A stretch of 64,000 nt of DNA from the NCBI GenBank assembly GCA_018105865.1, contig CM030834.1, forward strand, positions 1,348,673 through 1,412,672, given 5' to 3'. This document shows, piece after piece, positions 12,001 through 23,341 of the stretch (the first letter of the stretch is position 1; every line of letters begins with the position of its first letter). This DNA is from Metaphire vulgaris (Eukaryota > Annelida > Clitellata > Crassiclitellata > Megascolecidae). The notes beneath the pieces are model-generated. The model searched no databases. It was not told the DNA's origin and saw only the letters and a list, made by a program, of their open reading frames with translations. The position numbers and the translations under genes were made by a program.

Positions 12001-15000
12001 GCAAATTACTGTATATTGACAAAGAGATAAGTTTTAAGTCGTTTCAAAAAGGGCCATAGAATTAGAGAGTCTGGCGTCAAGAGTTTGATAGGCCAACTGA
12101 TTCAAAACCTCGCTTCAGGAACATGGAAGTTCCACAGTTCTGAAGATTTGGTTGTGGACCAAGACATGTCAGGGATAGAGCTAAGGGGGATGGAGTAGCT
12201 CTGAAAGGTAAGATGGAGTGGCACCATACATTTGGAGCATCTATCCTGAATTTAGAACCTCATGTTGCATTACAGATTACATTACATTGCATTTCACGTT
12301 GAATGTTTGAAAATTTCATTCATTGGAACATTTGATGCGTTATACCGGTTATTCTGAAAATTTTTCATAATTCTTGGCATGTATTTCAGATCATTAGCAT
12401 TCTACCCAAAAGCCAAGTACTTGGTTGTTCATGTTATTCTCGTTAAGAAAAGATTACGAAATCCTGATTCAGTTCTAAATGCAGTATAAACTTTCATGAC
12501 AGTGGCTTAACCCTTTGACACAGGCAATCTGTATTACCGATCAGCTATGAAGCCTAAATATCAACCTTACGGGCAAAAGGGTTAAGACATACGTTGCATG
12601 CTTACTTGTTGAAGTGGTCAATTGAAAGGGTTGATTGTGACCAATTGTATTCTGATGATGACCATGCTCAACTGTTTTTAGACTCATGTTGATGTTGATT
12701 GTCGTGAGGTTCCCTGTTCTTGTCCGTATGGTTGCGGAGATGACCTACAACTTAAACGACATCAGGTAAATTCAGAGTTTCTTTTTTGAAGTAATCTGTC
12801 ATCTGTAGCTTGATTTTATTGCTTTGATTTTAAACCGTTAAAGCAGTAGTTCCCAACCTCTTTTAGGCCATGCCCCACCAAAGTCATTTTAAAATCCTTA
12901 TGTCCCCTCGTGACACATGTACAGAAGCAATCACAGAAATTGTATTATCGGAATAATATGAAATATATGAAAAACAGCAACGACAGATACAAAACATGCA
13001 AAACAGAACTGAATTGCATTAATATACATTACTCATTTAGTAATGAAAGCTTCCTCTGTGAATCTATATTCCATAGTTCTTTAACACTCGTCATTTTAAT
13101 TATCCTGTTCTAAAAATTTTAAACATTGAAATTTCCCAATTGCCCCCCTAAATAATGAAATTGCCCTCCGGTGGGGCGTACGCCCCTCTGTTGGGAACCA
13201 CCGCATTAAAGTGATCGGGTCTATCTCTCTCTTCAGTGTGCCCCAAGCACTAACTTCCTTATTCGTGAAAAGAGGTTTTGAATGATTGGACCTATCCTCT
13301 GGAATGCTCTTGACCCAGTATGGGTAATTTTGTCACTGCTAATTCTATGGCCTTCTTTTTGAAATGACTCATCTCTTTATTGCAGCAGAAGTGCCTCTGA
13401 GTGATAGTTCTGCTGAAAAGGGGCTATTCAAATATTGCATGACATTATCTGGGTGATGTTTTCTTGGGTTATTTTAAGACATATGCACTATGAGGCTGCT
13501 TATTTACTGTATGAGTCTCTCTTACATTTTTTTTTCAGTTACGTTAATGTATTATCTGTAATAGGCACTTATTTTTACATCTCTATGTTGATCAATTTGT
13601 TAATTTATTCAAAAGAGTTTGTAACCCAACCTAGTATTTGATATATCTTGGTTTGTCTATTTCGCTTTCCTAAGTCATTTTCTTGCAAGCTCAGCTTAAG
13701 AAGTTTGTGGTGTATGAAACCAACAGTGATGAATTAACCAGGGTAGGTTAACTTCTGTAGTGCCCATGGGTGCCCGCACATTAGGGCAAGAGGGAGCACT
13801 TGCACCCCTGAAAATGCATATTTCAATATTTGAAATTTGAAAACCTTGCTAAAATATTAACCGTGACCATTTTGTTAAAATGTGTTTTGCCCCTCCTGGA
13901 AAAATTTCTGTGGGCGCCCATGATAGTCCCACTATCATAAAACCTATGGCACCATCATATGACATGCCAAAAGTAGGTTGCATTGGAGGTAGTCTGTGCA
14001 ACCACAGATGTGTTTTGAGGATAAATATAGGGATGATAAATATAAAGAGCAGAGGAATACTCTATAATGAGTTTTGGAGCCCACGGCCAATTACTGGAGG
14101 CTTGACTTGCCAGGTTTGTTTGATCATGTGGCTTCAATGAATGAAGGCTTTGGAGGGTTCCAGCAGACTGTTTTTTGGGTCATGTGATTGGCCATGCTGG
14201 AAGACAGGAGTTGACTTTTAATAGTTGTGATAAAATTTGCCAATTTAAAAAAAATTGTGCCCGAGAGTAGGATCTACTTTCAGCAATTAAGAAACTACGT
14301 TTGAGTTTTTTGATGACTTCATATTTTGTATTTATATAGGAATGAATTTTTTGCCAAGACTGAAAACTAAGAATGATATATTGCAAAGAATTGCCAATAG
14401 TTTTTTTTATAAGCTTGAGTTTGCCCTCTTACATTATGTTACTGTATATTGGTGGGTTTTAGCAAGTAGGTGTTTTCATTTTATTGGCACGTCAAGTATA
14501 CCAAAGTGCTGTACATAAAATACATAAACATTTATAATACGACTTGCTTAACATCATCTGGTTTCTCTTTATTCTTTTTGCATCTACAGCTGATGGGAAG
14601 ATACTGATTTTCCCAGTCAAAGTGCATTTGCTCTGCACCTGTATAGAATTTGTGTCTGCATATACAGAATGTCTGCATACACTTAGAAAACATGCATACA
14701 TGCATACATTTAGAGTGCTTGCCTTTAGAAAACATAACTTCCATTACCTAGAAATATGGTCATGCGTCATGCACTACTGTGACTGTGTCCTGTACCATGA
14801 TTTTACGTTCTGGGTATAATTGTATATTGTTTGTTTTTGTATAAGTTACTCCTCTCTTAGGGTAAGTTGTATTCATGATGTATTTGTTCAAAAGTATGGT
14901 ATTTAACCCCTTAACCGTGTATTTAACTGTAACTCAATGTAAAATGGACGGGTATATATCCGGGATCCCCAGTTAAGGGGTTAAATTGAGTTTTGTTGAC

Positions 15001-18000
15001 TTATCGTATGATTGTAAGTTGCTTACAAGTGCAAAGCATTGCACTTTATCAAGTGCAGCAGTTGTAGTGCAGCACATTGATGTATGTTGTGTGGCATGCA
15101 CAGTGCCTCTTTCAGGCAGCACCTGGATTTTCAGTGTCTTTTCCCTATTGGTGTGCCTCCATATATACCATACCATAATAACATTGGCAGTTTTGCATCA
15201 TTAGAGTTTTTATATGACAATTTTTTTAATGACCCGTCAAATGCGCGACCAATAATTGCACGACATGGCGACAACATTTGCACAACAAAATTTGCGCGAT
15301 ATTCGTTGATATAATACGCGCTTTTGTTGGTTGTGAGTTTGTCAATTTTATGTTAGCGCATTTGTTGTCGCGCAAATGTCGATCGCGCAAATGTTGGGGT
15401 ACCATTTTTTGCACTGCTGCTAATTTGAGAAATAGGTAGGTGACTTGCGTGGCCCTATGGTAATAATATGATATAACGATAGGTCTACACATATTTCTGA
15501 TAAATTCTAATTCCATTGAATTTAAAATGTTTTCAGATCTAGGCTTAAAATGCATCCTTTCCAAATTGGCATTTTATTCATAATCTGTCTTGCTGTTTCC
15601 CTCTGACTGATCTCTTGAATGACCTGGTCTTTTATGGATGGATTTAGAGTACCATCAATTGATACCCTTAGACCAGGGGTCGGCAACCTATGGCCCACGG
15701 ACCACATCTGGCCCACCAGTGAGTTTAATCCGGCCCTCCGTCCTCCACAGCTTTTTTTGTAAAAAAGGGTTATCACCCTTTTTAAAAGTTTATCGAGCGA
15801 AGAAGGTCATCGCTAACTTTTTTGCACTTGATATGTATATTTTTTGAGAGCTTTTGAACCTTTTTTCCAGCACAAACTTTCTAAAAAAGAAACTTTCAAC
15901 CTTTTTGGGGCCCATTGAAAAATTATTTAATTTCATGGCCCTCAGACAGATACTGCCGTAGAAATTTGTCCCTCGCTGTTCAAAAGGTTGCCAACCCTTG
16001 CCTTAGACTATTGGAGCTGATGATATTAAAGTGCATTTTTATTATTATTATTATTATTACTAGTATTATTATTAGTAGTAGTGGTAGTAGTAGTAGTTGT
16101 AATAGTAGTAGTAGTAGTAGTAGTACTGTAGTAGTAGTAGTATTACTCTTACTAATGTTGTCCTTGTATTGAAGAGTTGCATGTTTTATGCCACTTTGGT
16201 AATCATGTACGTTTGAAATTACGTTTTATCGCTTTCGTTTGATTAATTGCACTAATTATTAGTACCGTTGCATATCCAGGATCGTGACTGCTTGACGAGC
16301 TATGCTAGCGGTTGCCTAGTTGTTTAACTTGTGTCTTTTAGGCAACCATGGTTATAGACAGCAGTTAATGATCTGGCTAACCATCTCCCTGGGCTCTAAC
16401 CACTCTTGTAATTTGCTCAACCATTTGCTTAACCATTTAGAAACTATCATTTGGCAAGCTCTTTCTCTGTATGTGTGTGTGTTTGTGTGTGTGTGTGTGT
16501 CGATTGGGTAACTTTTTTTGTATATGTATAAATATATACATGTACTGTACAGTATAATCATTCATTGCAAGGCATTGGTAAGCATTTATTGCATCCAGTT
16601 TCATTATTACATTGACTGTATTGACTGCACAGTGTTGTGGGCCTTTCAAGGAATATGAGGAAATAGGCGGTGAGCTGATAGATTGGATTTGGTAGCAGAA
16701 ATATTGCTTTTTAAAATATTGACGGCTCCAAAATGGCGAGCATCTTCCCTTATGAACCCTTGGAATTTATGGAAAATTCAGACACACCAGGGGTAAGTTA
16801 GTTTGATGTGGACAGTATCTTATTGTTGTATTCAGCTGGCCATTTCAGCACCATGACTGATTATATTGATGCATTGATGATCAATATGAAGATGCATTTT
16901 TTTCAGAAATTTTGGGGGGATTTTGCCTGTGTTATATATGTTATGAATGGCTCTCTGGGTTGTGATTTTCTTACTTATTTTGTATATAGATTTGGAGTCT
17001 TTGGTTGATTCCTTCTCTTCTGCTCTGATGTTTTAACCTAATGGACATTACGAGATTATAATTTGATGAAAATCAACGAATTTTCTTATCTTATTTGCAA
17101 CATCGTGCTGTGAGCCTCCAACACCTGGAAGAATTTTCTCTTCCTAAGAGTTCTGGTCAATTTGAAAATAAGACAGTTGCGTATTTTTAGTTGATGAGAT
17201 TGCTTCTTCTGTGACGTGGTTCAGTATTTCCCAGTCATCTGCTGCTTGATGGTTTTGTTTCTAGCACTTTAAGATTTTATTATCTTCAGCGGCAGGGATA
17301 TTTTTACACCCCCCAACACCACCCAATTTGAGGTCGACACCTCCAAAAATTTGGTAATGTGACAATGGTATGCATACTAATTAGCTCTCCGGACACCCCC
17401 AATTTGAGGTCGACACCCCCAATTCACAATCCTAGAAATATCCCTGTTCAGTGACCTTTTTTCTCTCCTTCCACTCTTATGGTGTTCCACCCAATCGCAG
17501 AAATAAGAGGTTGGCTGCAAAAATTAAGCGTATCATTGGGGATTTTGACATTCGTACATTGGTTTTTAATTTTCTGTACATTGACTTTAAATGTTGACCA
17601 TATCTAGCTTTGGATCTCTAGAGAGCATTAAGAATGTGCCAAATTTATGGGCCATTTTCTTTTCTTTAAATTCGATACGAATTTGTCGGTGGTGAGTTAC
17701 TGAGAGTGAGTTGTCTGGGGGTGTGATGTACCTGGATACGAATTTGTCGGGGACGAGTTACTGGGGGCGAGTTGTCTGGGGGCTAGTTACTTGGGACAAG
17801 TTGTATGTGTCCCATTCAGTATACATATAGATAGGATGAGCCTGTGATGCTATCAAAGCAAAAGATAATAAGGAAGGACATTTATTTGGACACTATTAAA
17901 ACCTTCAGTTACCAGTTTTACCAATCAGACATATTAGCTGATATTTTTACCTTGGGACTATAATGCCGGGAGGGCCTCTGGGTAGAAATAGAAGCGGTGC

Positions 18001-19358
18001 TATAAAAATGGCTACATCACATTTTTAACGATAGCATCCTGCCCCTGTCCTGGTCTTCACTAAGTGGTGCCGCTTCACTTTGGAATTTGAAAGAGAAATT
18101 TTAATTGATGCGTTCAGGATATAATCCTGAAGAAGTAAACTAAATTTCATGCATTTTGACCCAGGGGTTGTGAAACTATTTGCAACGAAACAGGGGGGGG
18201 GGTGATACAGGTTTTATTTGGCCGCCCTGTAGACTAGCATGTCAATAAACTGCATTGAGAGCTGTCTCTTCAAGGTTTCATTTGATTACAGTTGGTTTAT
18301 AGAATGCATCAAATGCTCTCATGGACCCAAAATCTCCTCATTCCTGCATTGCAAATTTTGTGTTTTAAATTCATGTTGCCTCTAACTTTGCAAGCCGTAA
18401 CTAAAGCATTACTTCAGTCGGCAAGAATGTCAGTGGATTTGACAGTCTTGGGTTTTTTCATATTTAGTTTAAGAGAAACTACTGATTCACTTATTTACTT
18501 TATGCTTATATGATTATATTTTCTACTGTAGCTGGAAATTCATAAAAGGAACTGTAGACTAAAACCACAAGAATGTAGATATAAAGCATTTGGATGCAGG
18601 TTTCAGGTATGTCAATTTTGTATTCACAGACACTTTGAATATACATTGTACGTAGAATGTGCCAGAAATGTTTGGTATTAGTCAGTAGTTTCAGTTCTGT
18701 ACATGTACCTTTTTTCATTGTCTTTCCATCTGTTAATTTTACATGATCAATATTTGGCTTTCTGGAACGCTATTATGGAATCAACAGGTAGCACATCAGA
18801 CTATGCAACCATTTGCATATCAGAATGTGCAATTGCGCAATACACACAAATTTGTAGGCACGCTAATTGTGGTGCTTTCCTGCAGGCTTTAATTGTCCTT
18901 GACAGTTTGCAGAGCTCTGTATGTTTGCCTACATACAGAAGAGTTAATTCAGCCATTTTGTATTACCAGGTTACTGAACTATCCACAGAATAAACTTGGA
19001 ATGCTGTGAAAAATTTCTCCTGCAGAAAAAATTAATGGTTGTTTTGCTCTTTCCTGAAATCATGCTGCGCCATCATTATTAGCCTCACTAGGCAAAGTTT
19101 ATTTAAATGTCTTCTATGATGTGGTTGTTACCACCCCTTGTCTATTTCAGCCCAGCCTTTTAAAATTGAATATTACTATATTATGCCATTGGATTCTGTA
19201 TTCAAATCTCTACAAAATCGATATTTTGTATTTTGTATTTTTCATGTTGTTTAAGTTTTTAGCGATCAAACATAACAATATGGAAATTTAGGATTTTTCA
19301 GATTTGTGCATTTTACCCTGATCAAATTCTAAAATTGTGAGGTTACTTGGCTTCAGAA

Positions 19359-19424
<66 letters not shown>

Positions 19425-19541
19425 GAACATTTATAAAGTTTGCACAATATTTGTATAAAAATAAAATATAAAAATAAAATATAAAATCTAATATAAAATA
19501 AAATATAAAAATAGTATATATAAAATCTAGTATATATAAAA

Positions 19542-19623
<82 letters not shown>

Positions 19624-22049
19624 AAATATGTACACTGTGGTCCAATAAATCCCACACCCTATTTATTTTAGCTATAACTGTCAAATTTTGACCAATCTTG
19701 ATAAAACTCAGTTGGACTGTATCAGCCAAAAGAATTCACAATACACCAATTTTTAGGTTGTTTGCAACATGTTTATTTGCAGCAACTGTATGAAACTAAA
19801 CAAAGCACATCATAGTTATTCGTTTATATGGTATACCGAATTTTATCAGGGGTGGTGAAAAGTTGAGCCAAAATAAAAAGAATGTTTGATTTATAGGACC
19901 ACAGTGTATAAATGACAATAAACATATGTTTCCTTATTAGCATGCTTACATTTCAAGCAATCACTATCAGATATGCATAAATAAATCTGTAAGATATACT
20001 GATAAATGTCATAAAATACATCATTGTGACAGTCATGTGTCGTTCAACATTGGTTACCGTCCAATGCTATTCGTGCACATGATGTATGCTTTGAAAATTT
20101 GATGCAGGCTTTTCGCAGGTGCCTAAAATGCTTGAAAATATCTTGCCAGATCTCCAAAAAAATTGGGGAAAACCAAGTGAGTGGCAGCCACCCCTAACAG
20201 TGCAAACCTGCAAGGGTTTTGTTTTATTTGCATTTCAATAGTGCTATATTTGTTTTCTGTCAACGTGTATTATGTGCTTTTATATTGTATATACCGGTAA
20301 CTTCTCTTCCTCTTTCACAACTATGTGTCAAGATGGCAAACTTTAGAGTTTGTCTTCAATTTTCACGAGGGCTTAAATGTCTTATTTCTCAAAGTTTTAA
20401 TTCCAGAATTATTGTATGAAATATTTAAAACAGTCCCTTGAAAATGGTGCAGTCAATGATATTGTCTGTATTATAGGAGACTTTTCAAAGTTACTTTTCA
20501 CCCTATTTAGATGAGAATATTTTGTAAATTCTATATGAAAATTGAAAATATATTGATAAAATTGTCATATAACATTTTTAGCATTTAATATTGTTTTAGG
20601 GTATGGGAGATAGGATAGCCGAACATGAGTCTGACTTCAAACTTCATCTTGAAACAGTTGTACAACATATCCTTTCGCTTAATCAGCAAATTTCTAGTTT
20701 ACAAGATTCCCTTAGCGTAAGTATTAATTGCATTCATTTGCTTGTTGCACTCTATCAAATGTTTGCACAGATGAATTTGACACTAACCTTAGGGATGGAA
20801 ATTGTGAATGAATGAGCGATTAGATAAACTGAGACTTAAGGAGGCTTTCCTTTGGTAATTTTGTAACGGAATGTAACAGACTTTCATGACACATTTCTGC
20901 CTTTTCAGGAAGAAAAACTTTACTAGTAGTTGGGTATTCCATTAGCAAACACTATTGGAATGTTTGAATTGTTGAGAGAAATATGTGTAAATACTTGATT
21001 GCATTATAAATGATGTACTAAAGTTAACAAGACTTACTGAGCCAACTTTTCAAGACTTTTTTACCTTCTTTTTCTAAGTGCAAAATTTAGTGAAAATTTG
21101 ACTAGAAGTGTCAGGTGTGACTGGCTAGAATTTGTACATATGTAAATGATTAGATGAATTTTGGATTATGACGGGTTGTTTTGTAATATGCAGATTGCCG
21201 AACATAGTGTAGAATCTCTGAACTCAACTGTAACTGCTTTGGTTAAAGACAATTCTCTCCTATCCGATAGACTACAAGCCTTTGAAAAAGAATTTGCACA
21301 ATCTAAGGTATGATCAGTTTAGAATTCAGAAACTCTCATTTGACTGTTGGTGTTAAGATGATTCAGTGTTTGAGGCTGTGTTAATTCTTGGATTGTACTT
21401 AGAAATATTAATTTAAATGTGAAATACAGCTAAATTATTTGAGCAGCAAATGTTTAAGCTTTACTGCATGTTACGAAAAGAAATTAATTTGGAAAATTTG
21501 AGAATCATGCTTTGGCATAATTTTCAGGCAATTTTCTGGATTTTTTTTTTTGGGGGGGGGATTATGATGGCTTAAGTTTATTCTGATAATTTTTAAAATG
21601 AATGTTCTTTTTGATTTCAAACGACTTAGGAACATCAGAAGGAAATAGTTAGAAGTCAGCTTTCGCGACTTGATGCTATGAATCAAGTTAGTGACAAACT
21701 AGTTAAAGAATTTCAACTCTTGCGGATTAAGCAAAGCCAACAAGATACAAAGATCGTAGAACTTGAAAGCTCGGATAGAGGTCGCCGGTCGAGTCTCTCG
21801 CTACCAGGTAATATTCGTTAACTGCAAATACGTTTTGATAAAATGATTTTATTTTGAGCAAACTGGTTTTTGCACATTTGTAAGTTTAAATTGTTTGAAC
21901 GCCATGAACTCGGTTTAAATGATGTATTGTCTGAATCAATGTGATGCTACTAGCATATGTCCTGTATGTATGCTACTTTTTTTAAAGAACGGTATTATTA
22001 CATGTTCTTTGATTTGAACCTTAATTCAGTAATAATAATAATAATAATG

Positions 22050-22099
<50 letters not shown>

Positions 22100-22984
22100 G
22101 TAATGAGGTTTAGAGTGGTTCAGTAGGGCCTGTCCAGTGTAAGAACCACTATGTTTCACCCACCCATCCATTCATTTGCATTATGGTCTTGCTGTGTATT
22201 CTCAATCTTGGCCCTCTTGTCCTCTTGTAGGTTTGTTTGTCTTCTTGTCTTTGCATCTACATGTACAAAACTTGGTAGTATACAATACATAAATGCCTTG
22301 TTTAGTTACGTAAAACTGCTACAATACTTTAACTAAGATTAAATTTGAATGTGTTTGGGATCACACAGAGTTTTTTTTCAGTAGACTGTCGATTTGTTTT
22401 TTGTAGAGGATATGCGGCAGCAGTTCATCTCACACGATCGAACCATTGCGCTGCATGACATGCGCCTTGCAGAGCTCGACCTGCGCTTTCAGTGCCTGCA
22501 GACCGCAAACTACGAGGGCGTTCTCATCTGGAAGATCGCCGATTACCAGAAACGAAAGCAGGAAGCGATCGACGGCAACATCATGTCTCTGTACAGCCAG
22601 CCGTTCTACACGGGTCGCTACGGCTACAAGATGTGCGGGCGCGTCTACCTGAACGGCGACGGGATCGGAAAGGGAACGCACCTGTCGCTGTTCTTCGTCG
22701 TCATGCAGGGCGACTACGACGACATCCTCGCCTGGCCGTTCCGCCAGAAGGTGACGCTGGCGCTGGTCGACCAGAAGCACAACCGGCGCTCCGTTTCGGA
22801 CACTTTTAAACCGGACCCGACGAGCAGCAGCTTCCAGAAGCCACGTAGCCCGATGAACGTCGCGTCCGGGTGTCCTCTGTTTGTCAAGCACTCGACGCTC
22901 GAAGACCGGGACGAAGTCTATCTGCGAAACAACACAATTTACATAAAAATCACCGTAGACACAACGGACATTCCGAGTCCGTGA
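8818..22984 (+). CDS. TRAF3: TRAF3-like TNF-receptor-associated factor, nine coding exons
   Basis: Join: 8818-9075, 9566-9670, 10081-10158, 12682-12765, 18532-18606, 20600-20716, 21194-21307, 21630-21807, 22407-22984. All junctions are GT-AG and keep frame (seven phase-0 introns, the last phase 1). The protein is about 528 residues (human TRAF3 568, TRAF5 557). Order: RING (about 33-79), TRAF-type zinc fingers (about 104-200), coiled coil (about 201-370), MATH/TRAF-C domain (about 375-528). The MATH domain has LIWKIADYQKRKQEA, SLYSQPFYTGRYGYKMC, RVYLNGDGIGKGTHLSLFF and a DTTDIPSP-type end, closest to TRAF3 with TRAF5 second. TRAFs trimerise in the cytoplasm, bind TNF-receptor or Toll-adaptor tails through the MATH domain and relay ubiquitin signalling to NF-kB/MAPK. 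The TRAF call is secure. TRAF3 rather than a pre-split TRAF3/5 ancestor is inference. Confidence 0.92.
9566..9670 (+). CDS. TRAF3: TRAF coding exon 2: link to first TRAF zinc finger
   Basis: 35 residues, IYPDYSAQREIRQLAVFCSY and onward, matching the conserved xREIxxLxVxC segment after the RING in TRAFs. Acceptor TTATTCAG, donor AAG/GTTGGT, both phase 0. Confidence 0.85.
10081..10158 (+). CDS. TRAF3: TRAF coding exon 3: zinc finger
   Basis: 26 residues, RHTEQCKFKSRICNHCRKEI and onward: the H-x3-C of one TRAF finger and the C-x2-C of the next. Acceptor TTTTTGTAG, donor CAG/GTAAGT, phase 0 at both ends. Confidence 0.88.
10455..10731. mobile_element. hAT-type MITE, family B, perfect TSD
   Basis: Starts CAGTGGCGTCG, ends CGATGCCTCTG, and is flanked by the perfect 8-bp repeat CATTTCCT (10447-10454, 10732-10739). 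The inside has two partial duplicates of a GGATGACCTT...TTGCTTGTCACAG segment and several GGTGACACCA motifs. It lies in TRAF intron 3. Confidence 0.9.
10930..11275. mobile_element. MITE-like repeat, family J, copy 2
   Basis: Matches 1280-1600 block by block (TTATGACCTGTTTTTGC, GAGATAACATTTTGC, CCCCCTACAGATTGCCAGG). Ends not resolved. Confidence 0.5.
11466..11760 (+). mobile_element. tRNA-derived SINE, second copy
   Basis: B box GGTTCAACTCC at 11516-11526, followed by GGAGCCCCTAAGGTTGATTC, GAGATCAGCACCGCCTCAAT and an (ATT)n tail. These match the SINE at 5675 in order. The A-box region is degraded. Confidence 0.75.
11931..12260. repeat. Unclassified dispersed non-coding repeat
   Basis: Blocks such as TGTATAGCGCCTCTTCTGAA, AGAAGCGCTCCCA and GAACATGGAAGTTCCACAG look like the common repeat also seen in altered form near 4.9-5.4 kb. 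No ends or coding content. Confidence 0.35.
12507..12585. mobile_element. TTAA-bounded mini-element, copy 2
   Basis: 79 bp, TTAACCCTTTGACAC to GCAAAAGGGTTAA. The interior matches 8530-8610 (TATGAAGCC-AAATATCA, CCTTACGG). Confidence 0.65.
12682..12765 (+). CDS. TRAF3: TRAF coding exon 4: zinc finger
   Basis: 28 residues, THVDVDCREVPCSCPYGCGD and onward, the C-x-N-x-C-G type TRAF finger. Acceptor CTGTTTTTAG, donor CAG/GTAAAT, phase 0. Confidence 0.88.
12844..13203. mobile_element. hAT-type MITE, family C
   Basis: Termini CAGTAGTTCCCAACCTC and TGTTGGGAACCACCG. The 8-bp flanks CGTTAAAG and CATTAAAG differ at one base. Belongs to the widespread CAGTGGTTCCCAACC group of animal hAT derivatives. 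Located in TRAF intron 4. Confidence 0.85.
13765..13922. mobile_element. Short MITE with CATGGGYGCCC ends
   Basis: CATGGGTGCCCGCAC at the left and GTGGGCGCCCATG at the right form the inverted repeat. The flanks GTAGTGCC / ATAGTCCC match at six of eight bases. Confidence 0.5.
14903..14984. mobile_element. TTAA-bounded mini-element, second type
   Basis: Starts TTAACCCCTTAAC, ends GTTAAGGGGTTAA: an almost perfect terminal palindrome. It contains AAAATGGACGG and ATATCCGGGATCCCCAGTTA, shared with 29608-29677. Confidence 0.65.
15230..15405. repeat. Inverted block rich in TTTGCGCGA motifs
   Basis: The left side (ACCCGTCAAATGCGCGACC ...) and the reverse complement of the right side (ACCCCAACATTTGCGCGATC ...) are similar, and the motif TTTGCGCGA or a near variant recurs at least five times. 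Probably a MITE. No target-site duplication found. Confidence 0.45.
15674..16000. mobile_element. hAT-type MITE, family D, perfect TSD
   Basis: Ends CAGGGGTCGGCAACCT and AGGTTGCCAACCCTTG, flanked by a perfect CCTTAGAC duplication (15666-15673, 16001-16008). This is the common GGTCGGCAACC hAT terminus of animals. Located in TRAF intron 4. Confidence 0.92.
16036..16145. repeat. (ATT)n and (AGT)n microsatellite
   Basis: A TTA tract runs into an AGT/GTA trinucleotide tract with scattered interruptions. Confidence 0.9.
17293..17446. mobile_element. hAT-type MITE, family E
   Basis: Begins CAGGGATATTTTTACACC and ends CCTAGAAATATCCCTG. The flanks TTCAGCGG / TTCAGTGA match at six of eight bases. Two tandem AATTTGAGGTCGACACC blocks lie inside. 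This copy lacks the 19-bp module seen in the other family E copies. Confidence 0.75.
17674..17810. repeat. Two-copy tandem repeat, 61-bp period
   Basis: GATACGAATTTGTCGG followed by GAGTTACTGGGGGCGAGTTG-like text occurs at 17674 and again at 17735. No coding function seen. Confidence 0.7.
18532..18606 (+). CDS. TRAF3: TRAF coding exon 5: last zinc finger
   Basis: 25 residues, LEIHKRNCRLKPQECRYKAF then GCRFQ. This is the LxxH-x-C...EC-F-x-GC pattern that closes the TRAF finger block. The preceding 5.8-kb intron is the longest in the gene and is filled with MITEs. Confidence 0.88.
19359..19424. repeat. (ATT)n microsatellite
   Basis: More than twenty uninterrupted ATT units in TRAF intron 5. 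Confidence 0.95.
19542..19621. repeat. (AT)n microsatellite
   Basis: About 39 uninterrupted AT units, next to AT-rich ATAAAATCTA repeats. Frames reading YIYIYI are artefacts. Confidence 0.95.
19633..19916. mobile_element. Tc1/mariner-type MITE
   Basis: Inverted ends CACTGTGGTCC-ATAAATC and GATTTATAGGACCACAGTG, flanked by TA on both sides (19631-19632, 19917-19918). Its middle (TTGACCAATCTTGATAAAAC and GCAACTGTATGA) resembles the sequence at about 45850-45980. No transposase. Confidence 0.75.
20600..20716 (+). CDS. TRAF3: TRAF coding exon 6: start of coiled coil
   Basis: 39 residues beginning GMGDRIAEHESDFKLHLETV. The H-x4-H-L motif leads into heptads rich in L, I and Q. Acceptor TTGTTTTAG, donor AGC/GTAAGT, phase 0. 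Confidence 0.88.
21194..21307 (+). CDS. TRAF3: TRAF coding exon 7: coiled coil
   Basis: 38 residues, IAEHSVESLNSTVTALVKDN and onward, heptad pattern, no cysteines. Acceptor ATATGCAG, donor AAG/GTATGA, phase 0. Confidence 0.85.
21630..21807 (+). CDS. TRAF3: TRAF coding exon 8: coiled coil and linker
   Basis: 59 residues plus one base, EHQKEIVRSQLSRLDAMNQV and onward, ending in a basic/serine-rich SSDRGRRSSLSLP stretch. Donor CAG/GTAATA leaves phase 1, which matches the next acceptor. Confidence 0.85.
22027..22097. repeat. (AAT)n microsatellite
   Basis: AAT units with one TGA-type interruption in the last TRAF intron. Confidence 0.95.
22407..22984 (+). CDS. TRAF3: TRAF coding exon 9: coiled-coil end and MATH domain
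   Basis: 192 residues (337-528) and the stop TGA at 22982-22984. It carries the whole TRAF-C/MATH domain in one exon. Codon third positions are strongly G/C, unlike exons 1-8, and this produces spurious long open frames on the other strand (22430-22891) and in other + frames. Confidence 0.95.
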
Positions 22985-23341
22985 AGTAGATTTGGAATTA
23001 AAGCGTGCAAATTAATTAAATTAAAGTTTATTTATCTCGGCCTGACTAGCATTGCTGTTTTTGGTTCATATAAGGGTCCATCCATATGTATAGTATGTAC
23101 GCATGGAGGGGGAGGTGGTTGGATTTAGGATATTTTGCGTATGTCCAGTGTGCAAACCGGGAGCGTTGAAAATATGCCTTTCTTGCGTACGTACTATATG
23201 GATGAGCCCTAAGCAGGTCAGCAACTGGATGAAGGGTTTGTCTCGTAATAACTGACAACCGACGAAGCAGACAACATAATGGCTGTACTTTTTACGCGTA
23301 ACTAAATTAACTTTTATAAAAAAATTAAAGCTGTAAATAAA
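22985..23341 (+). other. TRAF3: TRAF 3' untranslated region and polyadenylation signal
   Basis: The stop codon is followed by AT-rich non-coding sequence. The first AATAAA is at 23336-23341 (TGTAAATAAAATCTG). Earlier ATTAAA variants near 22998 and 23015 could serve instead. Confidence 0.45.

Noticed and set aside
22430..22891. 153-residue antisense open frame
   Set aside because: Shadow of the GC3-rich TRAF exon 9 on the other strand; no independent similarity.
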